From NCBI RefSeq assembly GCF_001542815.1, contig NZ_CP006992.1:5337501-5401500 (forward strand): a stretch of DNA of 64,000 bases, read 5' to 3'. This document shows, in pieces, positions 54,717-63,438 of the stretch. The DNA is from Methylobacterium sp. AMS5. GTDB lineage: Bacteria; Pseudomonadota; Alphaproteobacteria; Rhizobiales; Beijerinckiaceae. Positions within the stretch are counted from its first letter, which is position 1, and each line of letters begins with the position of its first letter. Below the pieces are notes generated by a model. It saw nothing but the letters and a program-made list of their open reading frames with translations. It did not search any database and was not told where the DNA came from. The position numbers and the translations under genes are program-made.

Positions 54717-55079
54717 ATGACGTCAGCGGCTCATCTCGACAAACCCTCCCGCTTCAATCTCGACTCCAGCCGCTTGCGCGCCCTCGGGGCGCTGTGCGAC
54801 GGAGGTCGGGTGACCGCTCAGCGTGCGCAACGGCGCGTCGGTCAAGCCGGCCTCGACGTTGCCGCCGTGGCGCAGGTCCATCAACGTCACCTCCGGGCCG
54901 ATGCCGAGATCGTCCAGCGGACGGGCATCCGCGTCGGGCAGATCGTCCTTGTCCGCAAAGGACCGTTCGCGGGCTTCCCGGCGATCGTCGATGCGATACT
55001 GCCGAACGACTCGGTGTGCGTGGCCACGAGCCCTTTCGGAGGCGCCTCAAATCTTTCGCTTGCACCTACAAAAGTTTAA
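54717..55079 (+). CDS. Orphan KOW-domain (NusG C-terminal-like) protein
   Basis: The C-terminal half of this 120-residue protein, GIRVGQIVLVRKGPFAGFPA and the following IVDAILPNDSV and FGGASNL, matches the KOW domain of NusG/RfaH. The NusG N-terminal (NGN) domain that binds RNA polymerase is absent; the first 65 residues are Arg/Ala-rich and unrecognised. Codon use in this frame is GC3-rich throughout, so it is probably translated. It is either a truncated NusG paralogue or a stand-alone KOW protein. It starts 43 bases after tRNA-Lys and runs into an AT-rich patch. Confidence 0.65.
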   Translation: MTSAAHLDKPSRFNLDSSRLRALGALCDGGRVTAQRAQRRVGQAGLDVAAVAQVHQRHLRADAEIVQRTGIRVGQIVLVRKGPFAGFPAIVDAILPNDSVCVATSPFGGASNLSLAPTKV

Positions 55080-55215
55080 GCGATCCAATGTCCCCAAAAG
55101 ATAGCAAGCCCCAAAGTCGATTGAATTTTTATAATATGATATTTGACGGAGATGATTTAAATATTGAAATTTCATACGCTCTAAATCTATCAAGTCTTAC
55201 CCCCAAAGTGCGTCT
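55080..55215. other. AT-rich patch between KOW and RTX genes
   Basis: About 135 bases dominated by A/T (for example TTTTTATAATATGATATTTG near 55126-55145), against strongly GC-rich surroundings. An ATG at 55088 opens a frame of 80 codons across it, but that frame runs on into the RTX gene, so I do not call it. The patch may be an RTX promoter or a foreign remnant. Confidence 0.55.
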
Positions 55216-55277
55216 GCGAAAAGTTTGCTGCACGGTTGATATTTTGCATTCGGGGCCGTGCAGCGAAGGCTCAAGCC

Positions 55278-56393
55278 ATGCCCGCGATCAATGGAACCAA
55301 TCAGGCAGATACCCTCCTCGGCACGGATGACGACGACATCATCGACGGGCGAGGCGGAAACGACAGCCTCACCGGCGGTGCCGGAAACGATACTTTGTAC
55401 GGAGGATCCGGCGAGGATCGCCTCGATGGTGGCGATGGCGTCGATGTCCTTTGGGGAGGCAGTGGGCGCGACACGTTGATCGGTGGTAGCGGCGACCTTC
55501 TGTACGGAGAAGGCGGCAACGACCATTTCGTTCTGCTGACACCGGGACCGCGCGGCCCCTTGGACAAGATCGAAGCCTTCGGCGGCACTGGCGACGATAG
55601 CTTCACGGGGTCGGGATACTACAGCTTCCGCTTGGCCCTGCATGGCGACGCCGGTCGTGACAGCTTCAGCTTCGACTTCCTTCAGGCGAGCCACCTCGAG
55701 GGTGGAGACGGTGGGGACACGTTCGACATCAACACGATGTCGAGCGGCACGCTGTCGGGCGACGGTGGCAACGACAGCATGAGAATCGGCAGTGCGCTTG
55801 GTACGATCCATGGCGGCGACGGCAACGATACGATCTCGATCGGGTCTGCCAAATCCACGGCATACGTCTACGGCGATGCCGGAAACGACACCATTTCGGT
55901 CAATGTCGGGCGCGCCGTCGTCGATGGCGGCGAGGGCAACGATCACCTGACGGGCGGCTACGATCGCTACGTGTCGAGTCAGTTCTACGGAGGGGCGGGG
56001 AACGACGTGATCGCCAGTCGCGGGCATAACATCCTCGACGGCGGCGATGGTCGCGACACGCTGGAGAGCGGCGCCTATCAGAATGTGATGACCGGGGGCG
56101 CGGGAGCGGATCGCTTCGTCTACGGCGATCTCGTTCAACTGGATATGATGGGCGCCGACACCATCACCGACTTCTCGGTCGCGTCCAGGGACAAGCTGGA
56201 CCTGTCGGGGTTGCTCGCCAGGGTCGGGGCGTCGGCCGACCCCTTCGGCGATGGGTGGCTATCGCTCGCCGTGGTCGACGGGTCCACGGAAGTTCTGTTC
56301 GACAAGGATGGCGATGCAGATAACTTACAGACGCTTGTCGTCCTTCAGGGTATCGATATCACGCATCAACGGGACGTCGCATTGATCCTGTGA
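55278..56393 (+). CDS. RTX (hemolysin-type) calcium-binding protein
   Basis: The 371-residue protein consists largely of glycine-rich RTX nonapeptides of the GGxGxDxxx type: GRGGNDSLTGGAGNDTLYGG near the start, repeated again around the middle (GGDGNDTISIG, GDAGNDTISVN, GGEGNDHLTGG). It ends with a serralysin-like C-terminal block (GADTITDFSVASRDKLDLS, then VLFDKDGDADNLQTLVVLQG). Such proteins fold on binding Ca2+ outside the cell after type I secretion through an uncleaved C-terminal signal. No catalytic domain or secretion genes are adjacent. ATG 55278 has AAGG upstream. Confidence 0.88.
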   Translation: MPAINGTNQADTLLGTDDDDIIDGRGGNDSLTGGAGNDTLYGGSGEDRLDGGDGVDVLWGGSGRDTLIGGSGDLLYGEGGNDHFVLLTPGPRGPLDKIEAFGGTGDDSFTGSGYYSFRLALHGDAGRDSFSFDFLQASHLEGGDGGDTFDINTMSSGTLSGDGGNDSMRIGSALGTIHGGDGNDTISIGSAKSTAYVYGDAGNDTISVNVGRAVVDGGEGNDHLTGGYDRYVSSQFYGGAGNDVIASRGHNILDGGDGRDTLESGAYQNVMTGGAGADRFVYGDLVQLDMMGADTITDFSVASRDKLDLSGLLARVGASADPFGDGWLSLAVVDGSTEVLFDKDGDADNLQTLVVLQGIDITHQRDVALIL

Positions 56394-56550
56394 GTGCAGC
56401 CATTGCTGATGCGCAGCGCAGCTGTATGAAACCGCGCCAACGTCTGCGTTTTTGTTGTAATTTCCCGCCTGGGATCGATGTTGAGCCGCGACGGAGACGG
56501 GTTGTACGGCTTCTCCACCTTGGAGGCTGATCCTATAGAGCGTGCCCTTA

Positions 56551-56630
56551 GTGCCTCTCGCAAAATTCCCTCGGCGCCGTCCTCGCCAAAGCGAGAACGG
56601 TCAGAGATCGGGGATTCTGTAAGGCACTCT
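56551..56630. repeat. 80-bp intergenic repeat, full copy 2
   Basis: Starts GTGCCTCTCGCAAAATT and ends TGTAAGGCACTCT. The ends are inverted repeats AGTGCCT/AGGCACT. Same length as the copy at 53231-53310 and about 80% identical to it. It lies in the gap between the RTX gene and the small convergent ORF. Confidence 0.75.
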
Positions 56631-56661
56631 CAGTGGACAGGGGCTTCAGGAAACCTGCAGC

Positions 56662-56859
56662 CTACCGGCTCCCGAAGCCGGTCTGTTCGCGCTCGATAGC
56701 CTTCAGGGCGCTTTCGTAGGCCTTGGCCTCGCTGGGGAAGGCTCGGTCAGACCGCTCGGTCAGCTTCCCGTGCTTCCTGAGGGCCCATCCGAACTGGCCC
56801 TCGGGCTTCGTCAGCGGCTCGATGGTGATTGAGTAGGGGTGCGGCACTTCGTTGGTCAT
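56662..56859 (-). CDS. Small hypothetical protein
   Basis: A 65-residue protein starting MTNEVPHPYSITIEPLTKPE. It has the form of a short single-domain alpha/beta protein (FGWALRKHGKLTERSDR, SEAKAYESALKAIEREQ) rather than the Arg/Pro-rich look of shadow frames. In-frame ATGs at 56868 and upstream to 56892 are alternatives. Family not recognised. It lies between the 80-bp repeat and a two-hairpin repeat. Confidence 0.6.
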   Translation of the reverse strand: MTNEVPHPYSITIEPLTKPEGQFGWALRKHGKLTERSDRAFPSEAKAYESALKAIEREQTGFGSR

Positions 56860-56892
56860 GGATGTCATATGCCATGCGGATCGCCCAGCCAC

Positions 56893-57000
56893 TAGAGCCG
56901 TATCCGACCTGATTGCATCAGGCCGGCGTCTCTAGCTCATTGTTTTGACGCGCATTCTTTCGACGAACCGGTCACCACTTCGTCGGAATGCGCGCTAGCG
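56893..57000. repeat. Two-hairpin dispersed intergenic repeat
   Basis: Left hairpin around CCTGATTGCATCAGG (56928 region), a spacer with CTCATTGTTTTGACG, and a right hairpin pairing GCGCATTC with GAATGCGC and CGACGAA with TTCGTCG. I recognise this layout as a very common intergenic repeat of Methylobacterium genomes, from memory. Its left half recurs at the glmM 3' end (42487-42518). Confidence 0.7.
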
Positions 57001-57164
57001 CCGCCGTTGGTAGACCATGGCTCCGGCAGGCTCATACGCTCCGGCCGTCGGGCGAAGCCAACCGGACGCCGGGATGCTTTGACCGACTCGTTCCAGCGGA
57101 AGGTGATGCGGTCGGTGCCGCTGGCGTTGACCGTGTCCTGTGCGGTCATGGCGTGGAAGCGGCT

Positions 57165-57210
57165 GTCTGTCTTTGCTCGAAAACGAGAATCGTCAGACGC
57201 CGCAATTCGT
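57165..57210. repeat. Degenerate copy of the 80-bp repeat
   Basis: The stretch CGAAAACGAGAATCGTCAGA matches the centre of the 80-bp repeat (AAAGCGAGAACGGTCAGA in the full copy) with few differences; the ends are lost. Confidence 0.5.
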
Positions 57211-57323
57211 CCAGGCGTCGACAGACCCTCAGCCGAGAAAGAGCGGCTCACACTTGCTCCAGAGCCATCCCGAATGTGGCTGCTGCCGTCGATAGACCGC
57301 CGTCGGGGCAGTCCGCATTTTGT

Positions 57324-59033
57324 TCAAAGGCCGAGGGCTAAGCCGTCACTGCGCGGATCGTGGGCGCCGATGAAGCGGCCGTCATCTTCGATTCGGATCG
57401 CGCCCGGATGGCCGGCCAGGGGGCTCTGGGCGGGGATGGGGCTGATCTCGTGCCCTCGTGCCTTCAGCTCTTCGAACACGGCCTGACCCGCATCGAGTTC
57501 GAGCTTCAGGCTGTCGCGGCTGTCCGAGAACGTCTTGCCCAGAAGGAACCGAGGGCGTGCGAGGGCGGTGAGCGGATCCATCCCGTAATCGATCAGGCGC
57601 GTCAGCACCGCCGACAAGGTCTGTGGTTGCCCATCTGCGCCCTGCGTTCCGTACAGCAACGTCGGACGGCCGTTCTTGAAATACATGCCGGGATTGAGCG
57701 TGTGGAACGGGCGCTTTCCGGGGCGCAGCACGTTGATGCTGTTGGCGTCCACGCCGAAGGATGCGCCGCGATTGTGCCAAAGGATGCCGGTATCGCCCGC
57801 GACGACGCCGCTTCCCCAATCGAAATAGACCGTCTGCAGCAGGCTGACACAGTTGCCGTCCCGGTCGGCGGCTCCGATGAAGACGGTATCACCGGTCTTG
57901 AAGAGATAGGGCCAGGGCGCGGCCGTGCGCGAATCGATGCTCCGGGCCTGCGCATCGAGGTGCGAGGCCGAGAGGAGCCGCTCGACGGGCACATCGACGA
58001 AATCGGGATCGGCGATGAAGCGATTGCGGTCGATGAAGGCCAGTTTCACGGCCTCGACGAGGAGGTGGTAGTAATCGGCGCTGCCTTCGGGAATGGAAGC
58101 CACGTCGAAGCGGTCGAGAACGCCCATGATCTCCAGGGTGGTGAGGCCCTGTGTCGGCGGGCGCAGGCTGATGAGCTCCCCGCCCCGGTAGGGCACGCGC
58201 AGCGCGCTCTCGTTGCGCGCACGGCAGCGGGCAAGGTCGTCCGCCGTCAGGGGCGAGCCCGCCTGTTGCAGGCCGCGCGCGATCCGGCGGGCCAGCTCGC
58301 CCTCGTAGAAGTCGCGGCCGCCATTCTCCGCAAGCGTCGTGAGCGTGCGGGCGAGCTCGGGCTGCCGAAAAGTCTCCCCCGCCTCCAAGATGCGGCCTTC
58401 GGCGGTGAACACGCGCACGACATCGGGCCAGTTGCCGATCTCCTTGGCCCGGAAGTTCGCCCAGAAGCGTTGCGACGGCGTCAGGGGAAAGCCGTCCGAT
58501 GCGTAGGCGATGGCGCGCTGGAACAGTCCTTTCCAGGATTGCCGCCCACCCCAGGCCCGCTGGCTGTAGGTGAAGGCTTGCTCCCAGGTATCAACGGCGC
58601 CCGCGGCGGTGATCGCCGAACCGGGTCCGCGCAGCGGGATCGGCTGGCCGTCCTCCGGCGGCGTCGCCGCCGCCTGGCCGATGCCGGACAGGGTGAAGCT
58701 GGCGCCGTTGCGGTCGCTGACGATCATGAACGCGTCACCGCCCAGACCGCAGAAATGCGGGTAGGTCACGCAGAGGGTGGCGTTGATGGCGATTGCCGCC
58801 TCGATGGCGTTGCCGCCCGCCCGCAGCACCTCCCGTCCGACCTCGCTGGCGAGTTCGTGCGGGCTCGTCACCATGCCCTGACGGGACTGGGCGAGGGCGC
58901 CGCGGGGGGCGCTCGCTTCGGCGAAGAGACGGCTCGGCATGGTCGTCGCTCCCAGAGCAGCCGCAGAGGTCAGGAGAAGTGCGCGCCGAGAGGCGGTCAG
59001 CGCGGGATGGTGAAGGTTTTCGCTAAGATCCAT
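57324..59033 (-). CDS. Gamma-glutamyltransferase, Tat-exported
   Basis: GGT cleaves or transfers gamma-glutamyl groups of glutathione and related peptides in the periplasm. The 569-residue precursor begins with a twin-arginine signal (TASRRALLLTSAAALGATT). It has the substrate-side GLGGDAFMIV motif near residue 96 and the autocleavage site with nucleophile Thr383 in GDTVFIGAADRDGNCVSLLQ, followed by the Gly-rich pocket. It is the promoter-distal gene of a cluster with a deacetylase-like protein and a branched-chain-type ABC importer, which suggests uptake of the released amino acids or peptides. Confidence 0.93.
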   Translation of the reverse strand: MDLSENLHHPALTASRRALLLTSAAALGATTMPSRLFAEASAPRGALAQSRQGMVTSPHELASEVGREVLRAGGNAIEAAIAINATLCVTYPHFCGLGGDAFMIVSDRNGASFTLSGIGQAAATPPEDGQPIPLRGPGSAITAAGAVDTWEQAFTYSQRAWGGRQSWKGLFQRAIAYASDGFPLTPSQRFWANFRAKEIGNWPDVVRVFTAEGRILEAGETFRQPELARTLTTLAENGGRDFYEGELARRIARGLQQAGSPLTADDLARCRARNESALRVPYRGGELISLRPPTQGLTTLEIMGVLDRFDVASIPEGSADYYHLLVEAVKLAFIDRNRFIADPDFVDVPVERLLSASHLDAQARSIDSRTAAPWPYLFKTGDTVFIGAADRDGNCVSLLQTVYFDWGSGVVAGDTGILWHNRGASFGVDANSINVLRPGKRPFHTLNPGMYFKNGRPTLLYGTQGADGQPQTLSAVLTRLIDYGMDPLTALARPRFLLGKTFSDSRDSLKLELDAGQAVFEELKARGHEISPIPAQSPLAGHPGAIRIEDDGRFIGAHDPRSDGLALGL

Positions 59034-59113
59034 GGCGGCGTCTCCGGGGCTTCCGCTTGGGCCGAGCGAGAGACCGTCGCCCGGTGATGCCTGAGACCGG
59101 CCGCACGGTGCCG

Positions 59114-60052
59114 CTATTCCGGCAACTCGGCGGCGTGCGCCGCGATCGCGCCGGCCGTGGTAAGCCAGACCGTGTCGCGATGCCCGGCGATCCGTTCGAG
59201 AGCCTGCCGCAGGGGGCGTAAGCGGTGGGGCTGGCCGACGATGTAGGGATGCAAGGCGATGCCCATGACGAGCGGCGCGCGGCGCGACTGCTCCAGCATC
59301 TCCTCGAAGGCATCGGTGATGGCCTCGGCGAAGGCGCGCCCCGTGTCCTTGCGGGCGACGATCGCGGGGATGTCGTTGAGTTCCTGCGGATAGGGCACCG
59401 AGAGGATGCGCCCGCCGTTCCGCGTCGCGAACCACGTCGGCTGGTCGTCGTGGCACCAGTCGAGCAGGTAGCGGTAACCCGCCTCCGCCAGCAGATCCGG
59501 CGTGACCCGCGACTGCGAGATCCAGGGGCCGAGCCAGCCCGCGGGCGCCCTGCCCTCCTCCCGCGTCAGAACCGCGGTCGCCTCGGCGATCAGCGCCCGC
59601 TCCTCGGCCTCGGAGAGGGTGCCCTGCCGTTCGGAATTGCTGCGCCCGTGCCCGACGATCTCGTCGCCGCGGGCGCGGAAGGCTTCGATCAAGCCCGGGC
59701 ACTCCCGGTAGATCCGGCTGTTGACGAGGATGCTCGCCGGCATCTGCAACGCGTCGAGCATGTCGCGGATGCGCCATGCGCCGACCCGGTTGCCCCAATC
59801 GCGCCAGGCATAGTTCAGCACGTCCGGCTGCGGCCCGCCCGGCGCCAACTCGGCGCCGAGGCCGGCGCCGAAGTCGAAGGTTTCGAGGTTGAGCGCGAGG
59901 TAAACCGCGAGGCGTTTTCCACCCGGCCAGTCGTAGACCGGGCGGTCCGGCAGGGCGGAATAGGCGTAGCGGCCATGGCCGGCAGGGGGCGGCGCCGATG
60001 TCGTCACGGGAAGGGTCTCGATCCTGTCGTTGTGGGACGCGTGCACCGTCAC
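59114..60052 (-). CDS. PuuE-like polysaccharide-deacetylase-fold hydrolase
   Basis: The 312-residue cytosolic protein resembles the PuuE/allantoinase branch of the NodB deacetylase fold: RLAVYLALNLETFDFG, the helix NRVGAWRIRDMLDAL, GDEIVGHGRSNSERQ, and YLLDWCHDDQPTWFATRNG. Two metal-site motifs of NodB enzymes are altered: the TFDDG Asp pair is absent and only one His of HxxxH remains. A metal-independent amidohydrolase role is therefore more likely than chitin deacetylation. The GTG start overlaps the transporter stop (GTGA), tying it to transport. Confidence 0.8.
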   Translation of the reverse strand: MTVHASHNDRIETLPVTTSAPPPAGHGRYAYSALPDRPVYDWPGGKRLAVYLALNLETFDFGAGLGAELAPGGPQPDVLNYAWRDWGNRVGAWRIRDMLDALQMPASILVNSRIYRECPGLIEAFRARGDEIVGHGRSNSERQGTLSEAEERALIAEATAVLTREEGRAPAGWLGPWISQSRVTPDLLAEAGYRYLLDWCHDDQPTWFATRNGGRILSVPYPQELNDIPAIVARKDTGRAFAEAITDAFEEMLEQSRRAPLVMGIALHPYIVGQPHRLRPLRQALERIAGHRDTVWLTTAGAIAAHAAELPE

Positions 60053-62520
60053 GCCGCCCCGAGATAGGCGGCCTCGAGGGCCTCGTCCGCCTTGAGCTCC
60101 GCTGCCGTACCCTCCGCGGCGACGCGCCCCTGTTCCAGGACGTAGCCGCGGTCGGCCACGGTCAGCGCCAGCGCGGCCATCTGATCGACGATGAGGATCG
60201 TCGTGCCCTGGTCTCGCAGCTCGGCCACGGTCGCGTAGAGGCTGTTGATGATCGCCGGGGCGAGGCCGAGGGAGGGCTCGTCGAGCAGGAGGATACGCGG
60301 ATGCGCCATCATCCCGCGCGCGATCGCCAGCATCTGCTGCTCCCCGCCCGAGAGCAGGCCGGCGCGGCTGCCCGCCCGCTCGCGCAGGCGCGGGAACCGG
60401 TCGAGCAGCGCCTCGACTTCGGCCGGATCGACCCGGCCGCCGCGGCTCCAGGCGCCGAGGCGGATGTTCTCGACGACGGTGAGCTCGGGAAAGACTTGGC
60501 GCCCTTCCGGCACCAGGGCGAGGCCGAGCCGCGCGATCCTGTGCGCCGGCAGCGCCGCGACGGGCGTGTCCGCCAGGACCACCGAGCCCTCGACCGGGCG
60601 CAGCAGGCCCGCGAGCGAGCGCATCACCGTCGACTTGCCGGCCCCGTTCGAGCCCAGCAAAGCCACGGTCTCGCCCGGCCGCACCGCGAGGGCGATGCCG
60701 TCGAGGACGGGCGCGGCGCCGTAGCCCGCGCGCAGGCCGTGGGCGGAGAGGACCGCGTCGGCCGGACCGCTCCAGGGCGCGGACCGCGGCCGGGCCGGGG
60801 TCTCGGCGGCCCCGAGATAGGCCCGCAGCACGGCGGGGTCCCGGCGCACCTCGGCGGGCGTGCCGCGGGCGATCGGGCGGCCCGCATCCATGACGAGGAT
60901 GCGGTCGGACACGCCCATCACCAGGGGCATGTCGTGCTCGACCAGGATCACCGCGATGCCGCAGGCCGCGATCCGGCGCAGCAGCGCGCCGACGCGGTCG
61001 GTCTCGGCCCGGGCGAGGCCGGCGGCCGGCTCGTCGAGGAGCAGCACGAGCGGGGATCCGGCGAGCGCCCGGGCGATCTCCACCAGCCGCCGGTCGACAT
61101 GCGGCAGTTCGGAGGCCGGACGGTCGAGTTCGCCGGCATAGCCGACGAAGGCGAGCAGGGCCGCCGCATCCTGCCGGTCCCGCGCTTGCGCCCGGCGTAG
61201 CAGACGCCCAGGGGTGCGGGCGAGGATCACGTTCTCGATGACGCTGAGCGAGCCGAACAGCCGGGTCGTCTGGTAGGTGCGGGCGATGCCGGCGCGGGCG
61301 ATGGCGTGGGCCGGCTTCCCGCTAAGTTCGCGCGCTCCGAGGCGGATCGTACCGGCGCTTGGGCGGTAGAAGCCCGAGATCATGTTGAGGACGGTGGTCT
61401 TGCCGGCGCCGTTCGGGCCGATGACGCTGGTAATGGCACCGGGGCGCGCGTCGAAGGCGACGCCGTCCGCTGCCCGGATCCCGCCGAAGGCGATGCCGAG
61501 CCCCTCGACGGCGAGCGGCACGCCCCCGGTCCGCTGCAGGAAGTCCGGTGCCTCGGCTCCCGGCTCCGCGCGCGTTCCGCCACCCCGCGGTAGGAGACGA
61601 CTGAGGCTGCCGACGATGCCCGCCGGCACGAGCCAGAGCACCACGAGGGTGGTCAGGCCGAAGAACAGTAGCCGGTACTCGGCGAGCCCGGCGAGCGCCT
61701 CGGGCAGGAGCACCGTCACCCCCGCGCCGAACAGGGGCCCGAGCACGGTGCCGGCCCCACCGACCACCACCGCGAGGACGAACAGGATCGACTGCGTGAA
61801 CGGGAACGAACTTGGCGCGATGAACAGCATGAGCGGCGGCAGCACCGCACCCGCGAGCCCGGTCAGCGCCGCCGAGATCGCGAAGGCGGCGGTCTTCACC
61901 CGGACCGGATCGAAGCCCAGCGAGGCGGCGGCGACATCGGCGTCGCGCACCGCGCGCAAAGCCTGGCCGAGACGGGCATGGCGGAGCCGGTGGAAGCCGT
62001 ACAGGCTGAGACCCGCGCCGATCACCGCGAGCCACGCGAGGTCGCGTTCGCCGAGGGGAAGGCCGAACAGGTTCGGGCCGGTGGCGACCACGAGGCCGTT
62101 CTGCCCGCCGGTGAGTTCCCCGCCCTCGATCAGCGCGTGCTCGACGAGGAAGCCGAACGCGATCGTCACCATGGCGAGGTAGGGCCCGCGTACCCGCATC
62201 GCCGGCACGGCGAGCGCTGCGCCGACGAGGGCGGAGAGCCCGGCCGCGGCGGGAAGCGCCAGCCAGAAGCTCACGCCCTTGAGCGTCAGGATCGCGCTCG
62301 CATAGGCGCCGAGCGCGTAGAACCCGGCATGGCCGAACGAGATCAGCCCCCCGAGTCCGAGCAAGACGTTGAGGCCGGTTCCGGCCACCACCGTGAGTGC
62401 CACGAGGGCGATGACGAAGTGGCTGTAGCCGCTCGTCGCGGCGACGAGTGCGAGGCCCGCGAGCGTCAGGGCCAGGATGGCGAGCGGCATCGCGGCCGGC
62501 GCCCGGAGAAGCGAGCGCAT
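60049..62520 (-). CDS. Fused LivM-LivG-LivF branched-chain-type ABC transporter
   Basis: One 823-residue protein joins a LivM permease (about 1-310), a LivG ATPase (about 335-580) and a LivF ATPase (about 590-823). Walker A1 is GPNGAGKT at 368-375 and Walker B1 LVLLLDEPAAGL; Walker A2 is GSNGAGKS at 623-630, with canonical LSGGEQQ at 723-729. The first domain's signature is ELPHVDRR (471-478) instead of an LSxGxQ-type motif, so one of the two ATP sites is predicted to be degenerate. Separate genes are normal for this family. LivH follows on the promoter side with a 2-base gap. Confidence 0.93.
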   Translation of the reverse strand: MRSLLRAPAAMPLAILALTLAGLALVAATSGYSHFVIALVALTVVAGTGLNVLLGLGGLISFGHAGFYALGAYASAILTLKGVSFWLALPAAAGLSALVGAALAVPAMRVRGPYLAMVTIAFGFLVEHALIEGGELTGGQNGLVVATGPNLFGLPLGERDLAWLAVIGAGLSLYGFHRLRHARLGQALRAVRDADVAAASLGFDPVRVKTAAFAISAALTGLAGAVLPPLMLFIAPSSFPFTQSILFVLAVVVGGAGTVLGPLFGAGVTVLLPEALAGLAEYRLLFFGLTTLVVLWLVPAGIVGSLSRLLPRGGGTRAEPGAEAPDFLQRTGGVPLAVEGLGIAFGGIRAADGVAFDARPGAITSVIGPNGAGKTTVLNMISGFYRPSAGTIRLGARELSGKPAHAIARAGIARTYQTTRLFGSLSVIENVILARTPGRLLRRAQARDRQDAAALLAFVGYAGELDRPASELPHVDRRLVEIARALAGSPLVLLLDEPAAGLARAETDRVGALLRRIAACGIAVILVEHDMPLVMGVSDRILVMDAGRPIARGTPAEVRRDPAVLRAYLGAAETPARPRSAPWSGPADAVLSAHGLRAGYGAAPVLDGIALAVRPGETVALLGSNGAGKSTVMRSLAGLLRPVEGSVVLADTPVAALPAHRIARLGLALVPEGRQVFPELTVVENIRLGAWSRGGRVDPAEVEALLDRFPRLRERAGSRAGLLSGGEQQMLAIARGMMAHPRILLLDEPSLGLAPAIINSLYATVAELRDQGTTILIVDQMAALALTVADRGYVLEQGRVAAEGTAAELKADEALEAAYLGAA

Positions 62521-62522
62521 GG

Positions 62523-63392
62523 TCAGACCTTGTTGACGGCGGCGCGGCCGAGCAGCCCGTTCGGGCGGAGCGCCAGCGCGAGGATGATGACCGAGAAGAC
62601 GACGATCTGGGTCGCACCGGAGCCGAGCGTGGCGGTGACGCCGGCCTCCACGAGGCCGTAGAGGAGGCCTGCCAGCACCACGCCGGTGGCCGAACCGATC
62701 CCGCCCAGGATCGCCACCGCGAAGGCCTTGATCCCGAACAGCGCGCCCATCTCGGCCGAGACGGAGAAGAGCGGCGCGATCAGCAGCCCCGCGGCGCCCG
62801 CGAGCACGGCGGAGAGCGCGAAGGCACAGGCCACGGTGCGGGCGACGTCGATGCCCATCAGCCGCGCGGCTTCAGAATTCTGCGCCACCGCCAGCAGCAC
62901 CCGGCCGAGTTCCGTGCCGCGGAACACCGCGCGGATCGCGACCGCTGCCGCGACGCCGACTACGGGGATCAGGAGCTGGAGCGGGTAGACGCCCGCGCCC
63001 AGAACCTGCACGGGCGCCGCGACCAGCGCCGAGGGCAGGCTGCGCGGCTCCTTGCCGAAGGTGAACAAGAGGACGTTGTCGAGGATGATGCCGCCGGCCA
63101 CCGTCGCCAGGAGCCAGGCATCGGAGCCGCGCACCACGAAGGGGCGCACCAGCAGGCGCTCGACGGCGAGGCCGAGCCCTGCGCAGCCGGCCAGAGACGC
63201 GGCGACCGCCAGCGGCATCGGCCAGCCGAGCTGAACCGCGAAGGTGTAGCCCAGCACCGCCCCGAGGGTGACGGCGCTCCCTTGCGCGAAGTTCACGGTG
63301 CCGGAGACCGCGAAGGTGATGTGGAAGCCGAGCGCCACCAGCCCGTACATGCTGCCGAGGCCGAGCCCGCTGACGAGGGTGCTGGTCAGCAT
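62523..63392 (-). CDS. Branched-chain amino-acid-type ABC permease LivH
   Basis: The 289-residue permease has about eight membrane helices with the LivH blocks GSMYGLVALGFHITFAVSGTVNF and GGIGSATGVVLAGLLYGLVEA, plus the coupling-helix region LLAVAQNSEAARLMGID. It pairs with the LivM part of the next gene to form the membrane channel for amino acids, amides or related solutes. It lies between the binding-protein gene and the fused LivMGF gene. Confidence 0.93.
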   Translation of the reverse strand: MLTSTLVSGLGLGSMYGLVALGFHITFAVSGTVNFAQGSAVTLGAVLGYTFAVQLGWPMPLAVAASLAGCAGLGLAVERLLVRPFVVRGSDAWLLATVAGGIILDNVLLFTFGKEPRSLPSALVAAPVQVLGAGVYPLQLLIPVVGVAAAVAIRAVFRGTELGRVLLAVAQNSEAARLMGIDVARTVACAFALSAVLAGAAGLLIAPLFSVSAEMGALFGIKAFAVAILGGIGSATGVVLAGLLYGLVEAGVTATLGSGATQIVVFSVIILALALRPNGLLGRAAVNKV

Positions 63393-63438
63393 GGTGACAT
63401 CCCCTGCCCTCTTCCGGGAAGGCGGCTCCGGACGCCGT

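Larger units (their letters stand above)
56860..57323. other. 464-base intergenic region rich in repeats
   Basis: Contains a near-complete two-hairpin repeat (56893-57000) and a degenerate 80-bp-repeat copy (about 57165-57210). A minus-strand frame (57149-56937, DRITFRWNESVKASRRP) runs into the repeat and might be a gene remnant, but I cannot name it. Confidence 0.5.

Noticed and set aside
55088..55330. Small ORF starting in the AT-rich patch, 80 codons
   Set aside because: No ribosome site, overlaps the start of the RTX gene in another frame, and becomes low-complexity there.
56937..57149. Minus-strand frame with DRITFRWNESVKASRRP
   Set aside because: It terminates inside a dispersed repeat and shows no family; at most a gene remnant.
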